This document shows positions 31,904-39,820 of a DNA stretch of 64,000 nucleotides, one piece after another. The notes below the pieces were generated by a model, which worked only from the letters and a program-made list of their open reading frames with translations, searched no databases and had not been told where the DNA came from. Positions within the stretch are counted from its first letter, which is position 1. Each line of letters opens with the position of its first letter. The stretch lies in contig JAFXMK010000036.1 in assembly GCA_017530365.1 (NCBI GenBank), positions 1 to 64,000 on the forward strand. Reading direction: 5' to 3'. The DNA is from Bacteroidales bacterium. Its GTDB lineage: Bacteria; Bacteroidota; Bacteroidia; Bacteroidales; F082. Position numbers and translations under genes: made by a program.

Positions 31904-34534
31904 ATGAAGAAGCAGTTTCTCGTCAAATCCATATTATTTACCGCTTTTTTACTCATCGCGGTATGTAGTGAAGCACAATTTCCCGGCGGTCAAGGCGGAC
32001 CACCTCCAGGAGGAAGACGTCCCGGCGGACGCCCACCCATGGGTGATCGCAATCGCGAGTGGAACCAAAACTCAGGCAACACGCCCATCAGGCAAAAGAA
32101 AAGAGTCCGCGAAGGCGACACCTTCACGGTGGTCGGATTGTTGCGCGATGCCGACAACGGCGAATATCTACCCTACGTCAACGTGGCGGTGCTCGACTCC
32201 ATCGACTCCGCTTTCGTCAAAGGCGGCATCAGCAACATGGACGGACGTTTCGAGATCAACGACGTCCCCCAAGGCTCTTTTCTGCTTAGGATCTCAGCCA
32301 TCGGCTACGAGAACTTCGTCCAGCCTTTCAAAGTAACCAACAACACTGATCTGGGCACCTTGCGCATCAAGCAAGGCATCACCTCACTGAACGAGGTCAC
32401 TGTCACTGCCGAGAAGCCGCTTTACGCCATGGATGGCGAGAAGCTCGTCTATAACGTTAGTGAAGACCCGTCCATCCAGACAGGAACCACCGAGGATGCC
32501 TTGCAGAACGCGCCTGGCGTGGAAGTCGATGTGGAAGGCAACATTACGCTGCGCGGCGTGTCAAGCGTGGAGATCTGGGTCAACGACAAACCTTCGAAGC
32601 TTACTGAAGAGAACCTGAAGACCTATCTTCAGACCTTACCCGCCAATGCCATCGCACGCATCGAGACCATCACCAACCCATCGGCCAAATACGCCACTGA
32701 AGCCGAAGCCGTCATCAACATCGTCACATCGGCGCATATCAAGAGCAACCAATTCGTCAGCTTTGGTGTGAACGGCTCCAACCAACCCTTTGTCTCCCCT
32801 TGGGTGAGTTATATGTGGAAAAAAGAGAAACTGAGCATCAACCTGTTTGCTTCGGGACGTTATAGCAACAGACTCAACACCACCGACAGCTGGGAGCTGA
32901 AACGCGAGGATGCCGCTACTGAGGGGCTGTTTGACTCTGTGTGGCACAAGACGACATCACAAAAAGAGGACAACCGTAGCATTAGCGGCAATGTCTTCAT
33001 GAATATTGACTACGAGATTGACTCGACGAGCGACATCTCCTTCGATGGAGGTGGCTTCTATAATAACAACCGCAACAACGGTAGCCGTCGCGAAGTACAG
33101 ACTTTCTATTTGCAACCCGTTGACAGCATTCTGGCCTACAGCATGGGCGATACGACCGTTTCGCAATCCGGCTTCGGCCATTTTGGTGTGGACTACACCA
33201 AGAAGTTTGATGACAAGGGTCACAATCTCCGCATCGGTTTGAATGGCAGATTCAACAGGAATGCTTCCGACTATTACAACAACCGTTTCTATGATGTTTA
33301 CACCGACTTCGATGAAAACCGATATCTTTTGAGTAATCAGAAGGGCTATGGCATTAATCTCGATGCGCGCTACAACCGACCCTATAGTGAGGACGACGAA
33401 CTCAGTTATGGATTGCGCATCGACAATCAGGTGGACAATAGTGATTATAAACGTTTCTATTCCAATGATGGCGGCATCACTTATGACAGCATCGACGTGC
33501 TTCGCACCTACCATTTCAATGGCAATGAAACAGGTGTCAACGGCGATGTCAACTGGACGCACCGTTGGGGTGGCTTTACCTTAAGCACGGGTATGGGCAT
33601 TGGTGGCGACCGCATTGGCTACAGCTACCAAAGCGATATGCCGTTTGCCGATGACAGCACCTTGTATTTCCTCAATGTACGTCCTTCCATTCACCTGACC
33701 TACCGTACGGAATCGATGCACAACTGGAAACTCAACTATTCGATGCGTATGTCGCACCCCGGAGAAGACCAAATCAGCACTTTCCGCAGATATGGCGATG
33801 ACAGCTATTCGACGGGTAATCCTTTCGGGCTAAAAAATGCTTATACACATAATGTGGAAGCAGGATGGCAGAAGTTCTTCGAACGTTTTGGTAACATAGG
33901 CCTCGAAGCCTACGGTCGCTGGAGCACCAATGAGATCAGCAGGCTGACCGACGCCGAGTACGACGACTATCTGGATCGTATCGTCAGCTATTCGATGCCT
34001 TACAACATGGGCACCTCGTGGCGCTACGGCACTTCGCTCAATATGACCTACCGTCCAACGGGATTCTTCAACGTACGCTTGTATGCCAACCTGTATGACT
34101 ACGGCTATCGCATGGAATATGACCGTAACGGCGTGCATCAGATCGACCAACGCGACAAGTGGTCGTGGAGTGTACGCGTCAACGCTTGGGCCAAGCTCTT
34201 CAATCAGCTCCAAGTCACGGCTTCGGCCAACTACAACTCGCCGACCATCAGCCTGATGAGCGAGCGTAAGGCACGCTATTTCCTCAATATGGGTATGCGC
34301 AGCGACTTCTTCAACCGACGTTTGTCGGTGTTCGTCAATGTGCAGGACATCTTCAACTGGGGTGCCAAGATCGGTTCGGGCTCGACCAACACCAACCCGT
34401 ATTATCTCAGCGACAGCACGCGCAAAATGCTGAACAGCCGCTATATCTCTGCGGGCTTCACATTGCGTTTCGGTAAGCTGGAACTTGAGCGACAAGCCAA
34501 AGAAGGCGAGAGCGAAACAGGCGACACCTTATGA
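31904..34534 (+). CDS. TonB-receptor-like outer-membrane beta-barrel protein
   Basis: An 876-aa protein: signal peptide, a Gly/Pro/Arg-rich stretch (about 27-50), a carboxypeptidase-regulatory-like domain (about 65-150), a plug (DALQNAPGVEVDVEGNITL, ETITNPSAKYATEAEAV) and a C-terminal barrel of the 'outer membrane beta-barrel family'. It is a paralogue of the protein at 21396-23522, which lacks the regulatory-like domain. Its stop overlaps the HD hydrolase start (ATGA). No SusD or substrate clue is adjacent. The Gly/Pro/Arg-rich segment after the signal peptide is unusual. Confidence 0.9.
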   Translation: MKKQFLVKSILFTAFLLIAVCSEAQFPGGQGGPPPGGRRPGGRPPMGDRNREWNQNSGNTPIRQKKRVREGDTFTVVGLLRDADNGEYLPYVNVAVLDSIDSAFVKGGISNMDGRFEINDVPQGSFLLRISAIGYENFVQPFKVTNNTDLGTLRIKQGITSLNEVTVTAEKPLYAMDGEKLVYNVSEDPSIQTGTTEDALQNAPGVEVDVEGNITLRGVSSVEIWVNDKPSKLTEENLKTYLQTLPANAIARIETITNPSAKYATEAEAVINIVTSAHIKSNQFVSFGVNGSNQPFVSPWVSYMWKKEKLSINLFASGRYSNRLNTTDSWELKREDAATEGLFDSVWHKTTSQKEDNRSISGNVFMNIDYEIDSTSDISFDGGGFYNNNRNNGSRREVQTFYLQPVDSILAYSMGDTTVSQSGFGHFGVDYTKKFDDKGHNLRIGLNGRFNRNASDYYNNRFYDVYTDFDENRYLLSNQKGYGINLDARYNRPYSEDDELSYGLRIDNQVDNSDYKRFYSNDGGITYDSIDVLRTYHFNGNETGVNGDVNWTHRWGGFTLSTGMGIGGDRIGYSYQSDMPFADDSTLYFLNVRPSIHLTYRTESMHNWKLNYSMRMSHPGEDQISTFRRYGDDSYSTGNPFGLKNAYTHNVEAGWQKFFERFGNIGLEAYGRWSTNEISRLTDAEYDDYLDRIVSYSMPYNMGTSWRYGTSLNMTYRPTGFFNVRLYANLYDYGYRMEYDRNGVHQIDQRDKWSWSVRVNAWAKLFNQLQVTASANYNSPTISLMSERKARYFLNMGMRSDFFNRRLSVFVNVQDIFNWGAKIGSGSTNTNPYYLSDSTRKMLNSRYISAGFTLRFGKLELERQAKEGESETGDTL

Positions 34535-35148
34535 TCAATCCGAAACTGACAGCATACATCGAGCAGGAAATCATCCCCCGCTACGATCACTTCGACCAAG
34601 CACACCGTCGCGACCATGTCCTCATGGTCATCCAACAAAGCTTGGACATCGCGTCAAACCTTGACGTCAACATGGATATGGTGTATGCCATTGCAGCCTA
34701 CCACGATACGGGACTCTGCGAAGGCCGCGAACTCCATCACGTGGTGTCGGCACGTATCATCAAAGAGGATGAAAAGCTGCGTGAATGGTTTACCGAGGAA
34801 CAAATTCAGACCATGGCCGATGCGGCCGAAGACCATCGCGCCTCAGCAAAGCAAGCGCCTAGGACCATCTACGGTCGCATCGTGGCCGAGGCCGACCGTT
34901 TCATCGATCCTGTGACCATCACTCAGCGCACCATACAATACGGGCTGGACCACTATCCCGAACTCAGCCGAGAAGAGCAATACCAGCGCATGGTGACCCA
35001 TCTGAAGGAAAAATATGGCCGCAACGGCTATCTCAAGCTGTGGTTCCCCGATTCACCCAACGCCCAGAGACTGGAACAGCTGCGCAAGATGATTGATGAC
35101 GATCATTGCCTTGCGCAGCTGTTCGAGGATTATTTCAAGAAACCCTAA
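34531..35148 (+). CDS. HD-domain phosphohydrolase
   Basis: A 205-aa HD-domain hydrolase. The metal-binding set is visible: HRRDHVLMV (first His), AAYHDTGL (HD pair), AEDHRAS, and the later Asp in VAEADRF. The family includes nucleotide and (p)ppGpp hydrolases; the substrate is not indicated. Translation is coupled to the preceding receptor gene by a 4-bp ATGA overlap. The gene ends 3 bp before the convergent T9SS-cargo gene stop, without a visible terminator. Confidence 0.88.
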   Translation: MINPKLTAYIEQEIIPRYDHFDQAHRRDHVLMVIQQSLDIASNLDVNMDMVYAIAAYHDTGLCEGRELHHVVSARIIKEDEKLREWFTEEQIQTMADAAEDHRASAKQAPRTIYGRIVAEADRFIDPVTITQRTIQYGLDHYPELSREEQYQRMVTHLKEKYGRNGYLKLWFPDSPNAQRLEQLRKMIDDDHCLAQLFEDYFKKP

Positions 35149-35151
35149 CTA

Positions 35152-36675
35152 TTATTCCTTGACAAACTTCATCACGCGTCCCGCGACAGTGACGGCATAA
35201 ACACCCGGTACCAAGTCGTTGACATTGAGCTTTCCGTTGTAGATCTCTTGAAGCACCATACGTCCCGTGTTATCGTAAACACTTACAGTCTCTCCATCAA
35301 CACCTTCCAAATATAGCGTTTCGCGAGCTGGATTGGGCCAGCAGGCAATTGTCTTCATCGTATGCTCTGCAGCGTTTGTAGGATCCAACCTATAAGGCTT
35401 TGTCCGAATAAGGTACCCTCCATCATCAGTAACATGACAGTTCGGAGAATCTACAATTCCATTATCACCATCGAAATAGCAATATGCTGAAGTATGGAAC
35501 ACAAAATTCACAGGATTTGAGAATGGCATCACTTTCACAGTCATATAATAATCATCCTCTGGATGGTCAAACACCTCATTTGGATGCATCTCATAATCAT
35601 TTCCACCACCCTCACGATGCCATTTTATCTCCTCTATATGACAGCGGCTGTACGCTAGCGTTGAAAGCTCGAAGTCGGGATGGGCACCCCACTCGGGAGC
35701 CGTAAACCCAGTAAAGCAGACGTAACTGACTTGACGCGAAGCAAAGAACATGTCCGCAACACTGAAGCAGTCTCCTGTTGGATCCACACTGCTGTCCTTT
35801 GAATACTCCCACTTAAAGGTATGGTTGCCTTCGGATACGGCAAAAGCATAATCCTGATAACCCACCGCTCCTTCATGCATCACTCGTTCGTCGTCAATAT
35901 AAAAATTGCAGGCATCGAACACAGAACCCGATGATCCGGTTTCACCCATACATTTGGCATAAAAGCTAATCACACCATCTGTGTTAAAACGATAAGAAGT
36001 TAAAATTGATGACGTGGAATTGGCTATTCCCGAGTTTCCACTGATCATATTGTAAGGTGCATAATCCAAGCCTCCAAATCCAATGGTCCAAGGATGGGTC
36101 GCATCGTTCGTAAAGGTAAGTTCTGAGCCAAAGTCACCCGTCTCAAAATCCACAAAGGTCATATCTGGGTAAAATGCCATGTCTTTGACATAAAAACCAT
36201 CTCCAGCAGGATTCACGCTTGAATCCTTGGAATATTCCCAAAAGAAGCGATTCCATCCAGAGGGTACCCGAAAAGTATAGGTTACCCAATCACCGCCCAC
36301 ATCGGCGCCATGTTCAAACTTCACCCCGTCATTGATCGAGAACCTACATTTGTCATATAGTTCGGTCGTTCCTTCACCCAAGCATTTGGCTTTGAAAGAT
36401 AAATACCCGGAATAAGGATAATAAACCCTATAAAGAATGTAGGAAGATGAGTTTGCCACCCCTTCGTTGGTGCTTTTCATGTAATAATCGTTACCGACAT
36501 GGACAACCTCCCAAGCATAGGTACTTGAATTGTCTTCAACTGGAAACTGCGTAAAATCTCCTGTCGTGAAATCAATATAAACTGAAGAATAGCTGGGATA
36601 AAGGATCTGCCCTTTGGCGATCTGGGCTACAATAAGCATGATTACTGTAATCATGAATGGTAATAATCTTTTCAT
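35152..36675 (-). CDS. T9SS cargo protein with tandem beta-sandwich repeats
   Basis: A 507-aa secreted protein: signal peptide (KRLLPFMITVIMLIVAQIAKG), two tandem repeats of about 140 residues of the choice-of-anchor/MAM-like type (each has a FTTGDF/FETGDF start and a WEYSKDSSV...GDxF segment), a smaller region, and a C-terminal type A T9SS sorting domain (CWPNPARETLYLEG, then VYDNTGRM, ending GRVMKFVKE). It is therefore exported through the type IX system and anchored to or released from the surface. No catalytic domain was identified, so an adhesive or binding role is likely. Confidence 0.87.
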   Translation of the reverse strand: MKRLLPFMITVIMLIVAQIAKGQILYPSYSSVYIDFTTGDFTQFPVEDNSSTYAWEVVHVGNDYYMKSTNEGVANSSSYILYRVYYPYSGYLSFKAKCLGEGTTELYDKCRFSINDGVKFEHGADVGGDWVTYTFRVPSGWNRFFWEYSKDSSVNPAGDGFYVKDMAFYPDMTFVDFETGDFGSELTFTNDATHPWTIGFGGLDYAPYNMISGNSGIANSTSSILTSYRFNTDGVISFYAKCMGETGSSGSVFDACNFYIDDERVMHEGAVGYQDYAFAVSEGNHTFKWEYSKDSSVDPTGDCFSVADMFFASRQVSYVCFTGFTAPEWGAHPDFELSTLAYSRCHIEEIKWHREGGGNDYEMHPNEVFDHPEDDYYMTVKVMPFSNPVNFVFHTSAYCYFDGDNGIVDSPNCHVTDDGGYLIRTKPYRLDPTNAAEHTMKTIACWPNPARETLYLEGVDGETVSVYDNTGRMVLQEIYNGKLNVNDLVPGVYAVTVAGRVMKFVKE

Positions 36676-36687
36676 AGCATTATGGTT

Positions 36688-37530
36688 TTATTGTTGTTTG
36701 ACTTTAATTTTCCCCAATTTTCGCATGATGGCATCCCACCAACGGGCGGGAAGCAAGGCGTGGGCTACCCGTCCAGAGAAGGAGAACCTGCCCCGGCAAT
36801 ACACGGCTCGAGGATAGCGGCTATTGACGGCCCGACTGATGAGGCGGGTAATCACTTTGGGTGAAGAAAGAAGGTTGCTCTTGTAGAACCAACGCATAGA
36901 GTTGGACCACCGCGCACCTGTTTCTTCGTAAGCAGTGCCTTCCGACGATTCTTTCAAGTTCTTCGCAGCAATGATGCCCCAATCGGTCTTGATGGCACCC
37001 GGCTCGATCTTCACTACGTCAATGCCGAACGGTTTCACCTCCATGCGAAGCGCGTCACTGAAAGCTTCCACAGCATATTTCGTGACATTGTACCAGCCGC
37101 CGAGATAGATCACCATCTTGCCCGCAATCGACGAAGTATTGATGATCCGGCCACTTCCCTGCGCTCGCATGATGGGCAAGACCAGCTGAGTGAGACGGGC
37201 AAGCCCGAACACGTTCACCTCCACTTGACGTCGAGCCTCTTCAATACTCACGTTCTCAATAGCGCCAAAATAGCCATAACCCGCGTTGTTGACCAACACA
37301 TCGATACGTCCTTCGGCTTGAAATACCGCCTCAACGCCTTGCTTCATCGATGCTTCATCGGTGACATCCATCTTTAAAATGTTCACGCCAAATTCCTTAA
37401 GAGGCTCCATGCATTCCACCCTACGGGCAGCGGCATACACACGATGACCTTGCTTGGCAAGTGTCTCAGCAGCGTCATAGCCTATGCCACTGCTGGCACC
37501 TGTAATCAAAATAATTTTTATGTTTTTCAT
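36688..37530 (-). CDS. short-chain dehydrogenase/reductase
   Basis: A classical SDR of about 280 aa from the ATG at 37530. NAD(P) binding is ITGASSGIGYD, the structural NNAGYG is present, and the catalytic residues are Ser in NTSSIAG and YNVTKYAVE (Tyr-x-x-x-Lys). The C-terminal extension (RAVNSRYPRAVYCRGRFSF) matches SDRs of the retinol-dehydrogenase-like group; the substrate is unknown. An upstream in-frame ATG (37554) is above the promoter. The -7 box TATTTTTG (37535-37542, minus) is so close that the transcript may start at the ATG itself. Confidence 0.9.
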   Translation of the reverse strand: MKNIKIILITGASSGIGYDAAETLAKQGHRVYAAARRVECMEPLKEFGVNILKMDVTDEASMKQGVEAVFQAEGRIDVLVNNAGYGYFGAIENVSIEEARRQVEVNVFGLARLTQLVLPIMRAQGSGRIINTSSIAGKMVIYLGGWYNVTKYAVEAFSDALRMEVKPFGIDVVKIEPGAIKTDWGIIAAKNLKESSEGTAYEETGARWSNSMRWFYKSNLLSSPKVITRLISRAVNSRYPRAVYCRGRFSFSGRVAHALLPARWWDAIMRKLGKIKVKQQ

Positions 37531-37534
37531 AAGA

Positions 37535-37542
37535 CAAAAATA
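37535..37542 (-). promoter_or_regulatory. -7 element of the SDR gene, possibly giving a leaderless mRNA
   Basis: TATTTTTG on the minus strand ends 5 bp before the SDR ATG (37530). With the usual Bacteroidota spacing the transcript would begin at or next to the start codon. Confidence 0.55.
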
Positions 37543-37582
37543 CAAAATTTTCATTTCGGCATATTTCTTGGAAAAAAAACAC

Positions 37583-37590
37583 TATATTTG
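37583..37590 (+). promoter_or_regulatory. -7 element of the deaminase - lipoprotein - radical SAM operon
   Basis: TATATTTG lies 16 bp before the deaminase ATG (37607). It probably drives all three downstream genes, whose gaps are 17 bp and 4 bp. Confidence 0.6.
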
Positions 37591-37606
37591 CTTGCATTTT
37601 TATCTC

Positions 37607-38089
37607 ATGACGAGAATTACAAAAAAAGATAAGGAATTTATGCGTGAGGCGATTCGCTTGGCCGATGAGAGCGTGAAGAACGGCGGAGGTCCCTTCGGTG
37701 CTGTCATCGTCAAAGATGGCGAGATCATTGCAGGAAGCTCCAATAGTGTCACCATCGACAACGACCCGACGGCCCACGCCGAGGTGAACACCATCCGTCA
37801 AGCCTGCCGGAGACTCGGCACCTTCGACTTGTCCGACTGCGTGATCTACACCTCCTGCGAGCCTTGCCCCATGTGCCTCGGCGCCATCTACTGGGCACAT
37901 CTCAGATGCGTCTATTACGGCAACACCAAGAAAGACGCCGCCGACATCGACTTTGCCGATGGCTTCATCTATGAAGAGCTCGACAAGCCCATCGACCGCC
38001 GCTCCGTGCCCTTCATCCACATGCTGAATGAAGAAGCCCTGAACTCCTTCCGCCTATGGTCGGAAAAAACTGATAAAACTGAATATTAA
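37607..38089 (+). CDS. nucleoside/guanine deaminase (CMP/dCMP deaminase fold)
   Basis: A 160-aa zinc deaminase of the guanine/tRNA-adenosine deaminase branch. The zinc site is THAEV-type (AHAEVNTIRQA) with the catalytic Glu, plus TSCEPCPMC (two Cys). The start is the ATG at 37607, giving MTRITKKDKEFMREAIRLA; the frame is open upstream but lies before the promoter. Length and the C-terminal end (IHMLNEEALNSFRLW) are closest to guanine deaminases of the GuaD type. It leads an operon with the lipoprotein and radical SAM genes; a functional link is not evident. Confidence 0.9.
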   Translation: MTRITKKDKEFMREAIRLADESVKNGGGPFGAVIVKDGEIIAGSSNSVTIDNDPTAHAEVNTIRQACRRLGTFDLSDCVIYTSCEPCPMCLGAIYWAHLRCVYYGNTKKDAADIDFADGFIYEELDKPIDRRSVPFIHMLNEEALNSFRLWSEKTDKTEY

Positions 38090-38106
38090 CATATAAACAA
38101 GATATC

Positions 38107-38691
38107 ATGAAAAAAGTCGTCAGAACCGTGTGGATCAGCCTGCTTTCAGGATTGGCGTTCCTAGTAGCCTGCACCTGCCAGAGCAAGCTTACCCGAGCGG
38201 AAAAGAAACAGCTGAAACAAGAGCGCACTGTCCTCATGGAACAAATTGAAGCGGCAAAGCAAGATGCCATCATTTACAGTGAAGCCGAGAAGGTAATGGC
38301 CGCCAAACAAGACGAGCTGAAATACCGCTCCCGCCTGGATGAAATCAACAACCTACTGGGCGATAAGGAAGCTGCGCTCGAGAACAATAATGAAATAGGT
38401 AAAATCAATCAGGAAATCGACTCTTTAAAACAGGTCCTTCAAGCGTCTATACCTCCTTGCGTCTATGGTCCTCCGGTCAGCGATCCCGGCTATCAACAAT
38501 TCATTAAGGATCAACAACGCAATGAGCTTAGCGATCGTCTCCAACAGCTGGAAAGAGCCCTCAAGAAACGTGAAGGCGCTTGCGTTTATGGATCTCCTGA
38601 AGCCATCAAGAGATATGGTGAAGAGACCAATCGTCTCAGAAAAGAAGCCGAATCCATCCGCCAACAGCTGGAAGAATTAGACAAGGAGTAG
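38107..38691 (+). CDS. coiled-coil lipoprotein with two CVYG[PS]P motifs (rSAM/lipoprotein system)
   Basis: A 194-aa lipoprotein: signal sequence RTVWISLLSGLAFLVACTC with a lipobox cysteine, then mostly charged alpha-helical/coiled-coil sequence. PPCVYGPPV is near residue 118 and GACVYGSPEA near residue 158; their cysteines are the only ones in the mature chain apart from those at the N-terminus. The radical SAM/SPASM gene follows after 4 bp, the arrangement known in Bacteroidales as the rSAM/lipoprotein system, where the lipoprotein is the presumed substrate. The signal and motif are shared with the 65-aa lipoprotein at 19438. It is longer than usual members, which are mostly well under 150 aa as I recall. 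Confidence 0.8.
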   Translation: MKKVVRTVWISLLSGLAFLVACTCQSKLTRAEKKQLKQERTVLMEQIEAAKQDAIIYSEAEKVMAAKQDELKYRSRLDEINNLLGDKEAALENNNEIGKINQEIDSLKQVLQASIPPCVYGPPVSDPGYQQFIKDQQRNELSDRLQQLERALKKREGACVYGSPEAIKRYGEETNRLRKEAESIRQQLEELDKE

Positions 38692-38695
38692 GATC

Positions 38696-39775
38696 ATGAG
38701 TGATAAACTCGGCTTTTACAAGAAGCTCCTGCTCGAAATCAACCATATTGTCCTGCTGAACCGCATCGACCAGCACGAGCTGCACCAGTTGTTTTGGGAA
38801 TGCACCTTGCGTTGCAATCTCAACTGCCGTCATTGCGGCAGCGACTGTCGCATGTTGTCGGAGCAGGACGACATGCCTTTCGCCGACTTCGCCAAGGTAC
38901 TCGATGAGATTCGCGAGCACATGGATCCATCCAAGGTGATGGTGATCACCACAGGTGGTGAGCCCACCGTGCGACGCGACCTCGCGGAATGCGGGCGCGA
39001 GATCACCAAACGCGGCTTCGTCTGGGGCATGGTCAGCAACGGCATGCTGCTCACGCCTGAGAAACTCAATGAGTTTGTGGAAGCAGGATTGAAGTCCATC
39101 GCTGTCAGCTTCGACGGCTTCGAGGACGACCACAACTGGATGCGTGGCAACCCCAACAGCTTCAAAAACGTATTGGTCGCTGTGGAAGCATTGAAGCAAC
39201 ACCCTTCCCTCACCTGGGATGTCATCACCTGCGTCAACCAACGCACCATACAATACCTGCCCAAGTTCCGCGACTACCTCATCTCGCTGGGTATCCGCCG
39301 CTGGCGTCTGTTCACCGTATTCCCCTTCGGCCGTGCCGCCAACGAGCCCGATTTCAAGCTCTCCAATGAGCAGTTCGTCAAGATGATGGAGTTCATCAAG
39401 GAGACCCGTCAGCAGGGCATCATCCGTGCCGACTATGGATGCGACGGCTTCTTAGGCAAATACGAGGGTGAAGTGCGCAACCATTTCTATTCATGCAGCG
39501 CCGGCATCAACGTGGCCTCCGTGCTGGCCGACGGCTCCATCTCGGGCTGTCTCAGCATCCGCAGTGATTACCATCAGGGCAACATCTACCAAGACAGTTT
39601 CTGGGACGTCTGGACCAACAAGTTCAATGTCTATCGCGACCGTAAATGGATGAAGACCGACGACTGCGCCAACTGTAAGATGTGGCGCTACTGCCAAGGC
39701 AACGGCTTCCACCTGCGTGACGGCGACGGCAAGCTGCAGGTTTGTCAGTACAAAATGATTAAAAAAGTCTTTTAA
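38696..39775 (+). CDS. radical SAM/SPASM enzyme, rSAM/lipoprotein system
   Basis: A 359-aa radical SAM protein. The [4Fe-4S] motif CxxxCxxC is CNLNCRHC near residues 42-49, in FWECTLRCNLNCRHCGSD. The C-terminal SPASM region binds auxiliary clusters through a cysteine set seen as YSCSAG, GCLSIR, DCANCKMWRYC and the final VCQYK. SPASM enzymes modify peptides or proteins, commonly through thioether or C-C bonds. The adjacent CVYGPP lipoprotein (4 bp upstream) is the likely substrate, matching the family I recall as TIGR04133. The chemistry is not predictable from sequence. Confidence 0.9.
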   Translation: MSDKLGFYKKLLLEINHIVLLNRIDQHELHQLFWECTLRCNLNCRHCGSDCRMLSEQDDMPFADFAKVLDEIREHMDPSKVMVITTGGEPTVRRDLAECGREITKRGFVWGMVSNGMLLTPEKLNEFVEAGLKSIAVSFDGFEDDHNWMRGNPNSFKNVLVAVEALKQHPSLTWDVITCVNQRTIQYLPKFRDYLISLGIRRWRLFTVFPFGRAANEPDFKLSNEQFVKMMEFIKETRQQGIIRADYGCDGFLGKYEGEVRNHFYSCSAGINVASVLADGSISGCLSIRSDYHQGNIYQDSFWDVWTNKFNVYRDRKWMKTDDCANCKMWRYCQGNGFHLRDGDGKLQVCQYKMIKKVF

Positions 39776-39813
39776 TTCTGATTATATTTTTCTATTTTTG
39801 CCTAATCAGAATT
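39774..39813. promoter_or_regulatory. 11-bp inverted repeat flanking the -7 box of the glucan-synthase gene
   Basis: AATTCTGATTA (39774-39784) and its exact reverse complement TAATCAGAATT (39803-39813) surround the -7 element TATTTTTG at 39793-39800, 18 bp apart. The layout fits a dimeric regulator site overlapping the promoter; an alternative is a weak hairpin terminator for the radical SAM gene, but no T-run follows. Confidence 0.6.
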
Positions 39814-39820
39814 CCCTCTT

